From the NCBI GenBank assembly GCA_023253875.1, contig JALRFC010000074.1, positions 1 through 7,693 on the forward strand: 7,693 bases of DNA, given 5' to 3'. The stretch comes from Candidatus Kapaibacterium sp. (GTDB lineage Bacteria > Bacteroidota > Ignavibacteria > Kapaibacteriales > UBA961). This document shows, one piece after another, positions 1-6,132 of the stretch. Position numbers and translations under genes: made by a program. The notes under the pieces are model-generated. The model worked only from the letters and a program-made list of their open reading frames with translations. It searched no databases and was not told the DNA's origin. Each line of letters begins with the position of its first letter. Position 1 is the stretch's first letter.

Positions 1-123
<123 letters not shown>

Positions 124-142
124 TTATGTGATTTGGTGAATA

Positions 143-1726
143 TTATTTTGCGATGGACATACTGCGTCTTTCTCTGATGACCACAACTTTGATTTGACCG
201 GGATATTCCATGTCATTCTCAATCTGTGCCGCAAGATCATGTGCGATTTGATCTGCTCTCAAATCATCAACTCTTTCGGGTTCAACGATTACACGAACTT
301 CACGACCAGCTTGAATTGCATACGTTTTTGTCACACCATCGAATGCAGTTGCCAATTCTTCAAGTTTTTCCAAACGCTTTACATAATTTTCAACTGATTC
401 ACGACGTGCGCCCGGACGAGCACCACTGATACTGTCGGCAGCTTGCACGATGACCGCGATCGCACTTTCCATTTCAATGTCTTCATGGTGAGCACCGATG
501 GCATTGCAAACAATCGGATCTTCTTTATACTTCTTTGCCAAGTCGAAACCAAGCAAAGCATGTGGTCCTTCAATATTACGATCAACGCATTTACCCACAT
601 CATGAAGCAGACCCGCTCTTTTTGCTTTATGGACATCGAGTCCTAATTCCACTGCCATCACACCACAGAGATACCCTACTTCGATGGAGTGATGGAGGAG
701 ATTCTGTCCATAACTTGAGCGATATTTCATCTTACCGATATGTCTGATCAATTCAGGATGCATATTCGGAATATTGAGTTCCATGAGTGCGGATTCACCA
801 ACGCGAATGATTTCTTCTTCTAATTCCTTACGTGCTTTGTCAACGACCTCTTCAATGCGAGCCGGATGAATTCTTCCATCAGACATCAAGCGTTCAAGAG
901 CGACTCTTGCCACTTCTCTTCTGAATGGATCGAAGCCGGAAATAACGACTGCTTCAGGTGTATCATCAATGATCAAATCAATTCCTGTTGCCGCTTCGAA
1001 TGCTCGGATATTGCGTCCTTCACGACCAATGATTCGACCTTTCATTTCATCGCTTGCCAGATTCACAACGGAAACTGTTGTTTCCACGCAATGATCAGAT
1101 GCAGTGCGTTGAATAGCTTGAATCACCAATTTCTGTGCTTCTTTATGAGCATTGATTTTGGCTTCATCGCGAATATCCTTGATCATTTGCGCAGATTCAA
1201 GTTTTGCATCATCCACCATGTTTTCAATGAGGAATTTCTTGGCATCCTCTCTAGACATTCCAGTGATGCGTTCAAGTCTCAGTGTTTGTTCTTCAAGCAA
1301 TGAATCAATCTTTTTTGCTTTGTCTTTGGATGATTGTTCTTTTTTTCGAACTTCTTCTTCTCTATCGGAAAAGGTTTGTTCTGCTTGTTGAATATTCTTT
1401 TCTTTTCTGGTTATGAGTTCGAGTTTGTTTTCAATTGCTTCTTCACGCTGTGACAATTGATGTTCCAATTGCTTGATTTGCTTGCGTCTGTCTTGTGTTT
1501 CTGTTTCAAATTCTTGTCTGCTCTTGTGCCATTCTTCTTTTACTTCAAGGAGCTTCTCTTTTTTCAGAGCAGATGCTTCTTTGCCTGCTTCTTCAATGAT
1601 GAGTTTTTTTCTTTCTTCAGCTTCTTCGATCTTCGTTTTTGCGACTCTATTACCCACAAAGTATGCGAGCACAAAGCCTACTACGAATCCAATGATGCTG
1701 AGAGCAATGATGTTTATTTGATCCAT
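143..1726 (-). CDS. rny: Ribonuclease Y
   Basis: Membrane-anchored endoribonuclease that starts mRNA decay by cleaving single-stranded AU-rich RNA. The 527-residue length fits the family (about 520). Domains in order: one N-terminal membrane segment (about residues 5-25); a long charged coiled coil (about 30-205); a KH RNA-binding domain with the GRIIGREGRN loop at 230-239; and an HD metal-dependent phosphohydrolase domain. In the HD domain I see HH at 345-346, the LLHDVGK motif with H375 and D376, AHHED at 412-416, and AADSISGARPGARRES starting at 429, all matching RNase Y. No catalytic residue appears missing. The ATG at 1724-1726 is preceded by AAAGG about 12 nt upstream. The leader contains small hairpins and follows a probable structured RNA and zapA; the thiolase gene follows after 25 nt. 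The zapA-rny neighbourhood suggests housekeeping functions of envelope and RNA turnover, but gives no direct functional link. Confidence 0.97.
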   Translation of the reverse strand: MDQINIIALSIIGFVVGFVLAYFVGNRVAKTKIEEAEERKKLIIEEAGKEASALKKEKLLEVKEEWHKSRQEFETETQDRRKQIKQLEHQLSQREEAIENKLELITRKEKNIQQAEQTFSDREEEVRKKEQSSKDKAKKIDSLLEEQTLRLERITGMSREDAKKFLIENMVDDAKLESAQMIKDIRDEAKINAHKEAQKLVIQAIQRTASDHCVETTVSVVNLASDEMKGRIIGREGRNIRAFEAATGIDLIIDDTPEAVVISGFDPFRREVARVALERLMSDGRIHPARIEEVVDKARKELEEEIIRVGESALMELNIPNMHPELIRHIGKMKYRSSYGQNLLHHSIEVGYLCGVMAVELGLDVHKAKRAGLLHDVGKCVDRNIEGPHALLGFDLAKKYKEDPIVCNAIGAHHEDIEMESAIAVIVQAADSISGARPGARRESVENYVKRLEKLEELATAFDGVTKTYAIQAGREVRVIVEPERVDDLRADQIAHDLAAQIENDMEYPGQIKVVVIRERRSMSIAK

Positions 1727-1753
1727 GATATACTAAACCTTTATCTATCTTTT

Positions 1754-1793
1754 CATGCCGAAGCATGGGAAAATGGATTTGATGCTTGGCATC
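1754..1793 (-). promoter_or_regulatory. Paired hairpins in the rny 5' leader
   Basis: Reading the minus strand towards rny, the leader holds GATGC-CAA-GCATC (1793-1781) and then CATGC-TTCG-GCATG (1767-1754), the latter closed by a stable UUCG-type tetraloop and extendable by flanking UUUU/AAAA. The arms are also cross-complementary: ATGCC and AAGCAT of the first hairpin can pair with GGCAT and ATGCTT of the second, giving an 11-bp stem with a one-base bulge. The element ends 27 nt before the rny start codon. Two competing folds could affect leader stability or translation; whether they do is inference. Confidence 0.4.
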
Positions 1794-1819
1794 TCTTCCG
1801 ATCTATTTGGATTGTTCTT

Positions 1820-2073
1820 TAAAAAATGCCGCTTCATACTTTCGGAGTATCTACAGATACATTGCCGAAGACGAGATGAAAGAACTCTCTTCACACACGG
1901 TGGGTATCATCCTTCATATATTTTACGTCCACTGAATCTTCATGGTGCAATCCACTGGAATGCGAAGATTACGGTTTCCCGTTGAGGCCTGTAATTTATA
2001 TCAAGAGCCTGATTCCCTATGATTTGATTTATAAGTTCTTTATTATGACGTGTGACAAAAAAGTATGAAGCGG
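1820..2073 (-). ncRNA. Candidate structured RNA, possibly 6S-like
   Basis: This fills most of the 360-nt gene-free stretch between zapA and rny. The ends form a perfect 14-bp long-range helix: CCGCTTCATACTTT at 2073-2060 pairs with AAAGTATGAAGCGG at 1842-1829, followed by a run of six U (1826-1821). Nested inside are a second long-range helix (CACACG 2054-2049 with CGTGTG 1899-1894), a mismatched helix (2017-2011 with 1908-1902), a GAAA-tetraloop hairpin ACGG-GAAA-CCGT (1982-1971), an apical stem with 7 bp AATCTTC/GAAGATT (1970-1935), and on the 3' side a hairpin with stems TTCGG/CCGAA and GTATC/GATAC (1869-1841). All are mutually compatible apart from two bases shared at 1841-1842. A closed rod with a bubble and a 3'-side hairpin resembles 6S RNA, the RNA polymerase-sigma70 decoy, and zapA is the classic 6S neighbour in Proteobacteria. 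I do not see a conserved primary-sequence signature that proves 6S. RNase P, SRP and tmRNA signatures are absent. A 245-bp MITE with terminal inverted repeats is the main alternative. Confidence 0.5.
1821..1842 (-). terminator. Terminator-like end of the candidate RNA
   Basis: The 3' arm of the long-range closing helix (1842-1829) is followed by CA and six T on the minus strand (1826-1821). The stem plus U-run could release RNA polymerase and define the 3' end of the candidate RNA, separating zapA transcription from rny at least in part. The 5' arm is more than 200 nt away, so this is not a standard compact terminator; the nearby 1869-1841 hairpin could also serve. Confidence 0.4.
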
Positions 2074-2086
2074 TTTTGTCTTGTCA

Positions 2087-2368
2087 TTATTTTTTCAATT
2101 GCTGTCGGAGAAATGCTGTCATATTCTCCAATTCCGTCGCAAGCAATACGGATTCTTTTTCGAGTGTTTCTTCAGCAGTAAATTTTTGTTCAGCTAAATT
2201 TAGTGCTGCAACAATGGCCTGCATTTGCGTTGATTGATCCTTCATACCGGTTTGCAAAGCACGAATTTGATCATCAACCTCTTTGGCAGCTCTGACAAGT
2301 TTCTGCTCATCATCGCCTCTCAAAGAGAATTCTTTGCCACCAATGGTGACTTTTACTTGTATCGACAT
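2087..2368 (-). CDS. zapA: Cell division protein ZapA
   Basis: Small cytoplasmic protein of the ZapA family, which binds and bundles FtsZ filaments at the division ring. The protein starts MSIQVKVTIGGKEFSLRGDD, the typical front of ZapA (beta strands with I-x-G-x-x-[FY]), followed by a long helix with heptad character (EQKLVRAAKEVDDQI onward) ending QQLKK. Length of 93 residues is normal. I chose the ATG at 2366-2368, not a TTG two codons upstream (2372-2374), because a purine-rich AGAGAGA sits at a suitable distance before the ATG and MSIQ fits the family start. It lies 19 nt after the rhomboid-like gene and is probably co-transcribed with it. The candidate 6S-like RNA follows directly and rny lies beyond that. 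Homologues are divergent in sequence, so the call rests on pattern, length and context. Confidence 0.88.
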   Translation of the reverse strand: MSIQVKVTIGGKEFSLRGDDEQKLVRAAKEVDDQIRALQTGMKDQSTQMQAIVAALNLAEQKFTAEETLEKESVLLATELENMTAFLRQQLKK

Positions 2369-2387
2369 CTTCAATCTCTCTATGCTA

Positions 2388-3248
2388 TTATTTCATAGAA
2401 CGAGAATAGCGTTCCAGGAATGCTCTCTCATCCTCAGTCAGACTTTCATACTGATGATCATGAATCTTCTCCAAAATTTCATTGAGCATTGATTCATCAT
2501 AATCTATTTCAACTATTTGTGCTTCTTGAACTATTTCTCTCTGTTCGACCATCACATTAATCAATGTTTTTTCATCTCTTCGAATCGGCTGACTTGCAAT
2601 AGGAATATACAGTGGAACTTCTTTCTTCTGAATGTCCTCTTCCTTGCCTGCCAGTCGAATATGGGACCAAATCAAACCTGTCAATAATCCAATCAAAATG
2701 CCTGAACCGGATTGCAATGAATAACTATACATATACATCATATCACCAAGAAACATAGACATCCCCAAAAAGACAAATCCAAATCCGATTGTCAACGTGG
2801 AAATGATGGAGATACGAAGTTTGGCCAATGCAGGAACAGTTAAGGCAGGAGACCTAACCATGGTCATGGCAAGAGAAGCACTATAGAGCATTCCAAATAG
2901 CCCGGCACCCATTGGTGGACATTCAACAGGCATGACTGCATAGACTAGTCCGGTGACGATGGCTCCAAACAAAAAGCCAAGTGGAAAGACGCTATCATGT
3001 GTTAAATGTTCCGTCTCTTTTCCCAACCAATAGTAAATCGGCAAACCAATGAAGGCAAGCCAAGGTGAGTCGATTGCAAATGCATGCGTCAAGACACGCC
3101 ACCATTCATTCCCCTCAACTACTCTTTCAGGAATGAGTGTACATTGGTTAGCAAGATCACTCGCAATGATTTGAACAATAAAGAACAGAGTCATTACAGA
3201 GAGAACATGCACCATGTTGAATGATGTATGTGAGCTCTTTGCAACCAT
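2388..3248 (-). CDS. Rhomboid-fold membrane protein, probably catalytically inactive
   Basis: A 286-residue integral membrane protein with about six hydrophobic segments (roughly 13-30, 62-76, 88-107, 115-131, 147-168, 181-196) and a cytosolic-looking charged tail. EWWRVLTHAFA at 48-58 matches the rhomboid L1-loop signature (WR-x-x-[TS]-x-x-F). The region that normally holds the catalytic GxSG serine reads PPMGAGLFGML (111-121); aligning its FG-x-L with GASGAIFGLL puts Gly114 at the serine. The last membrane helix, SGSGILIGLLTGL (180-192), aligns with the usual AHLGGLLAGL but has no histidine. Both dyad residues are therefore missing, which suggests a pseudoprotease that binds membrane proteins without cutting. 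The tail (about 250-286, with ILEKIHDHQYESLTEDERAF) resembles the short C-terminal helical domain found on many Bacteroidota rhomboids (DUF6576-like). The start codon lies 2 nt after the nuoE stop with no Shine-Dalgarno sequence, implying translational coupling. Substrate or partner is unknown. Confidence 0.75.
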   Translation of the reverse strand: MVAKSSHTSFNMVHVLSVMTLFFIVQIIASDLANQCTLIPERVVEGNEWWRVLTHAFAIDSPWLAFIGLPIYYWLGKETEHLTHDSVFPLGFLFGAIVTGLVYAVMPVECPPMGAGLFGMLYSASLAMTMVRSPALTVPALAKLRISIISTLTIGFGFVFLGMSMFLGDMMYMYSYSLQSGSGILIGLLTGLIWSHIRLAGKEEDIQKKEVPLYIPIASQPIRRDEKTLINVMVEQREIVQEAQIVEIDYDESMLNEILEKIHDHQYESLTEDERAFLERYSRSMK

Positions 3249-3250
3249 GC

Positions 3251-3730
3251 TTATGATAGTCCGGCAATCAATCGTTCTACATCAGCCATCGTGACATTTT
3301 CATGATACTCTTCATTGATGGCAATCATCGGTGCTCCACCACATGCACCCATGCACTCTACTTCTTCAAGTGAAATCTTGCCATCGTCTGTTCTTTCATT
3401 ATGTCCGATGCCATATTTTTCACATAATTCATGATAAATTTCTTCACCGCCTCTCAACATGCAAGAGACATTGGTACAAACCTGTACATGAAATTTGCCC
3501 ATTGGCTTTTTGAAATACATGGTATAGAAAGTGGCAACGCCCTTGACATGTGCAAAAGGAAGATTCATGACATCACCGACCATTCGCATGACATCTTCGG
3601 ACAACCACCCAAATTTCTTCTGGGCCATCCAGAGCACAGGCATGATCGCCGCCTTGGACTCCGGATATTGAGCTTTCAACCTTTCAATCTCGGCAAGCTC
3701 TTCCTGTGTAAATGCAATCTCTTGTGACAT
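3251..3730 (-). CDS. nuoE: NADH-quinone oxidoreductase subunit E (24 kDa, [2Fe-2S])
   Basis: Peripheral subunit of respiratory complex I that, with NuoF, forms the NADH-oxidising module on the cytoplasmic side of the membrane. The 159-residue protein has the family architecture: an N-terminal helical part (SKAAIMPVLWMAQKKFGWLS, 25-44; HVKGVATFYTMY, 61-72) and a thioredoxin-like part that carries the N1a cluster. Its four ligands are visible as C85-x4-C90 and C126-x3-C130 (CTNVSC and CMGAC). Length and motifs are complete. The ATG at 3728-3730 lacks a clear Shine-Dalgarno sequence but is preceded by A-rich leader sequence, as is common in Bacteroidota. nuoF does not follow; a rhomboid-like gene starts 2 nt after the stop, and nuoD is not just upstream, so this copy is separated from the usual nuo cluster. 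A related hydrogenase or formate dehydrogenase gamma subunit (HndA/HoxE type) is possible and would share these motifs. Confidence 0.9.
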   Translation of the reverse strand: MSQEIAFTQEELAEIERLKAQYPESKAAIMPVLWMAQKKFGWLSEDVMRMVGDVMNLPFAHVKGVATFYTMYFKKPMGKFHVQVCTNVSCMLRGGEEIYHELCEKYGIGHNERTDDGKISLEEVECMGACGGAPMIAINEEYHENVTMADVERLIAGLS

Positions 3731-3767
3731 ACGGTTTTCTAGTTTATTCTAAGATGTTCAGTTTTGG

Positions 3768-3775
3768 CAAAAATA
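3768..3775 (-). promoter_or_regulatory. Possible Bacteroidota-type -7 element upstream of nuoE
   Basis: The minus strand reads TATTTTTG here, matching the Bacteroidota -7 consensus TAnnTTTG, about 37 nt before the nuoE start codon. It lies downstream of the terminator of the preceding gene, where a promoter for the nuoE-rhomboid-zapA run is expected. No good -33 TTTG is found at the usual 19-21 nt spacing, so this is a weak candidate. Confidence 0.3.
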
Positions 3776-3811
3776 CAAAACATCGGGCACTTTTTTAGGA
3801 CAGAATTCATC

Positions 3812-3850
3812 CAAAATACAAAAGCCGTCATAGTATGATTATGACGGCTT
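3812..3850 (-). terminator. Intrinsic terminator after the complete Omp28-like gene
   Basis: Perfect 11-bp inverted repeat AAGCCGTCATA/TATGACGGCTT (3850-3840 with 3832-3822) around a 7-nt loop, followed on the minus strand by a T-rich tract TTTTGTATTTT (3823-3813). It starts 18 nt after the stop codon at 3869 and isolates this gene from nuoE. The stem is symmetrical, but on the plus strand only AT-poor GAATG follows, so it acts for the minus strand. Confidence 0.85.
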
Positions 3851-3868
3851 GAATGAAAGATGGCTGAT

Positions 3869-6034
3869 TTATCGAATGATGACCAATGGCATCATGATCG
3901 ACTGCTGTGAAGCTCCATCTATTTTAATTTGATATTGTCCGATTGGGAATTGACCTATTGAAATGACCGCACTCTGTTTTCCTGTGGAAATATCAGACTT
4001 TATGAATGAAGTCATTGTTCGTCCAAGAGCATCAATTACCGATATCGTAACAGCTTTGGGATATTCTGCATTGAATTCCACAAAAGCCATATCGGAAGCA
4101 GGATTTGGCACTATTCTATGTGAAGCTTCAGATTGTTCATTCACGGAAGATGCCCCGAGTAAAAGCCAATCATAGGTTCTTGACATGATATGAGACTTTT
4201 TGTTTTGATTGCTCAAACCATCAAGTCCGAAGCCAAAGATCACCAAGCGCGCATCTCCATTTTCCCAGCGAATTGCTCCAATATCAGTTGGTTCTGCATC
4301 ATATGTGAACACAGGCATTGCACTGCTACCTTGTTTGATAGCAAATACATCAGTGAATCGGGTAAATGGAGTAAGCACCGGATCTTCAAAGTATTCATTT
4401 AAGGTAACATTGATATCTCGGCCAATATAATCCCCTGCTTGCCCTTTGATTTGTATTGGGTAGGCCATGAGAATATCACCGGAATTTTTGTCTTGTTCGA
4501 ATCTCTTAACCGGAGAACCGGATTTGACGGATATCCCTACAGTCTGATCAAGAAGTGTTTTGATTGATTCATTATTGGATTTCATAATGGATGAAAGTTC
4601 TTGCTCAGATGCAATGAATACTTTCTTTCCATTTTGCAACATTGTTCCTATGCTATTGAGGAATTCAGCATTATTTGCAATCATTCCCGCATTTTCATTA
4701 TCCACAGCGATGATTGCCATGTCAAATGTTTGGGGAGGATAGCCGGCTAAAACATCTGCATCCATCGGAATCATGGCTGTTGATTTTGGTCTTTTCACTT
4801 CGAGATCTTGCATATATAGAGCATTCATCTTGGGATGTGAGCCATAAACAACATGCTTGATGGATGGTGACAATGCATATACTTTCGCTTTTACAGATTT
4901 TGTAAAGACATTTTCACCGGAAACAACTGCATTGACAACAATTTTTGCAAAACCAGGCACATCATTACTATTCAGTGTGACTGATATATTGCTAGATGCA
5001 CCGGGTTCGAGATTGTCTTGAGCTTTTGATACACTTGCCTTCCAACCTTGCGGGATAATGGAAGCAACTTCATCAATTTCATAAGAAACTTGAACCGGAG
5101 TGGCATTATTATTCTTGATGGAAATACTTGAATTGCTGTTTCCATCAGGATTTGCAGATTGGAATTGATCCGCAACAGTGGTTTCCATGATTGCAGGGGA
5201 TTTTACAAGTCCGACTTGATGCGCATTCAAAATCTCACGTGCATTTGCATTTGCACCATGCTTTTGAACTGCTCCAACTAAGAGAATATTGCCGGCATCG
5301 AACTCTTCCGGAACAGTATAGGTGAATGATGCTGTATATTTCTCACCTGTGCTTGTAATAGCAGGAATACTATTTTTAATTCCCCAAACACCGGCAGGAT
5401 AGGCTCTTACAACGGAACGATGGTGATAGCCCTCAATCTTTGCAGGCAAATCATAATAGGGATGTCCTTTGAACGATGCATTGCCACTGATATAATTACT
5501 TTGATCATAACCGCTACCGGTTCCAGTTACATCATCTTCAATCACCATGAGATTCAAACGAAGATCACCACTCATAGATTTCACGAATGTGGCTTCCACA
5601 TCTGCTTTCATGATTCTTGTGGTTTTATCATAGGAAACATTCACAACTTTCACATCAATGTCACTTCCTTTGCTCATTTGTTTAAGCACATATTCACGCC
5701 ATTTATCACGTCCGGTTCCTACTGTTGCCTCACCTGGAAATACCATGCGATCAATACTTCCACTTGGATAAAAAGGAACCATTGATTTAAGTGAATCAAA
5801 TACTTTTTCGATTTCCATATCATCGCCTTGATGCACTTTCACACCAATGACATTATCCGGAAATTCCTTGATAAGTTCATCCATCACAACACTGCCATCC
5901 ACACACCAACCACACCATGCGCCGGTATATTGTTCAAGCAATACTCTTTTCATCGGTTGTTGTGCATTGATGGAAGTATGCACTCCAAAAGAAAGAAAAA
6001 GTATGAAAATGACTGCGGTACATATACGATTCAT
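3869..6034 (-). CDS. Omp28-like exported protein with CGWC motif and T9SS sorting domain
   Basis: A 721-residue secreted or surface protein. Domains: signal peptide (1-24, cleavage likely after INA); a thioredoxin-like Omp28-type domain (about 29-278) with EQYTGAWCGWC, cysteines C41 and C44, and the cis-proline-type loop FYPSGSIDR at 88-96; an immunoglobulin-like beta segment (about 280-390, with QGWKASVSK); a Rossmann-like region (about 392-628, with FDMAIIAVDN and NGKKVFIAS) of unknown role; and a C-terminal T9SS (Por) sorting domain over the last 81 residues (IVPNPASDMAFVEF onward, with SVIDALGR and PIGQYQIKI). The ATG at 6032-6034 is chosen because GGAG lies 8 nt before it and the signal peptide begins there; an upstream in-frame ATG at 6110-6112 falls inside the preceding gene's terminator hairpin. 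It is a paralogue of the adjacent upstream gene. A thiol-disulfide or redox-sensing role is plausible from CxxC, but substrates are unknown. Export by T9SS is expected; that machinery is not in the window. Confidence 0.85.
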   Translation of the reverse strand: MNRICTAVIFILFLSFGVHTSINAQQPMKRVLLEQYTGAWCGWCVDGSVVMDELIKEFPDNVIGVKVHQGDDMEIEKVFDSLKSMVPFYPSGSIDRMVFPGEATVGTGRDKWREYVLKQMSKGSDIDVKVVNVSYDKTTRIMKADVEATFVKSMSGDLRLNLMVIEDDVTGTGSGYDQSNYISGNASFKGHPYYDLPAKIEGYHHRSVVRAYPAGVWGIKNSIPAITSTGEKYTASFTYTVPEEFDAGNILLVGAVQKHGANANAREILNAHQVGLVKSPAIMETTVADQFQSANPDGNSNSSISIKNNNATPVQVSYEIDEVASIIPQGWKASVSKAQDNLEPGASSNISVTLNSNDVPGFAKIVVNAVVSGENVFTKSVKAKVYALSPSIKHVVYGSHPKMNALYMQDLEVKRPKSTAMIPMDADVLAGYPPQTFDMAIIAVDNENAGMIANNAEFLNSIGTMLQNGKKVFIASEQELSSIMKSNNESIKTLLDQTVGISVKSGSPVKRFEQDKNSGDILMAYPIQIKGQAGDYIGRDINVTLNEYFEDPVLTPFTRFTDVFAIKQGSSAMPVFTYDAEPTDIGAIRWENGDARLVIFGFGLDGLSNQNKKSHIMSRTYDWLLLGASSVNEQSEASHRIVPNPASDMAFVEFNAEYPKAVTISVIDALGRTMTSFIKSDISTGKQSAVISIGQFPIGQYQIKIDGASQQSIMMPLVIIR

Positions 6035-6067
6035 AACATCTCCGATAAAATTGTTTTTGACCGAGCA

Positions 6068-6096
6068 CAAACTATAAAAAAAAATGGGATTGCAAA
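6068..6096 (-). promoter_or_regulatory. Possible promoter for the complete Omp28-like gene
   Basis: Just after the upstream gene's terminator stem the minus strand reads TATAGTTTG (6076-6068), one base longer than the Bacteroidota -7 consensus TAnnTTTG. A TTTG at 6096-6093, in the hairpin itself, lies 16-18 nt before it. The ATG follows about 33 nt later. The position is sensible, but the spacing and the extra base make this weak. Confidence 0.25.
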
Positions 6097-6113
6097 CCAT
6101 ATGCAATCCCATT
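6076..6113 (-). terminator. Strong intrinsic terminator after the partial Omp28-like gene
   Basis: Perfect 12-bp stem AATGGGATTGCA/TGCAATCCCATT (6113-6102 with 6094-6083) with a 7-nt loop, followed by a run of nine T on the minus strand (6084-6076). It begins 19 nt after the stop codon of the upstream gene and separates the two paralogues into independent transcription units. Confidence 0.92.
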
Positions 6114-6132
6114 GAATATCATCAAGTTATGA

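Noticed and set aside
1829..2073. A MITE or small insertion with 14-bp terminal inverted repeats.
   Set aside because: No target-site duplication is visible at the ends (AAAA versus CATT on the minus strand), and the nested internal helices with a 3' U-run fit an RNA better. Not fully excluded, since genome copy number is unknown.
1820..2073. tmRNA, RNase P RNA or SRP RNA in the zapA-rny gap.
   Set aside because: No tRNA-like ends with CCA, no GAGGAAAGUCC-type RNase P core and no SRP GGAAGGAAGCA-type loop are present on either strand.
2369..2374. TTG start of zapA two codons upstream of the ATG.
   Set aside because: The ATG at 2366-2368 has better ribosome-binding-site spacing and gives the usual family N-terminus.
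5420..5785. Plus-strand open frames opposite the large minus-strand genes, such as this one and those at 866-1303, 1457-1822 and 7259-7585.
   Set aside because: They lie antisense to well-supported genes, have low-complexity or family-less translations and no plausible ribosome-binding sites; they are shadows of the coding strand.
6035..6112. A longer N-terminus for the complete Omp28-like protein, starting at an ATG at 6110-6112.
   Set aside because: The extension is translated from the terminator hairpin and U-run of the upstream gene; the ATG at 6032-6034 has a GGAG site and begins a clean signal peptide.
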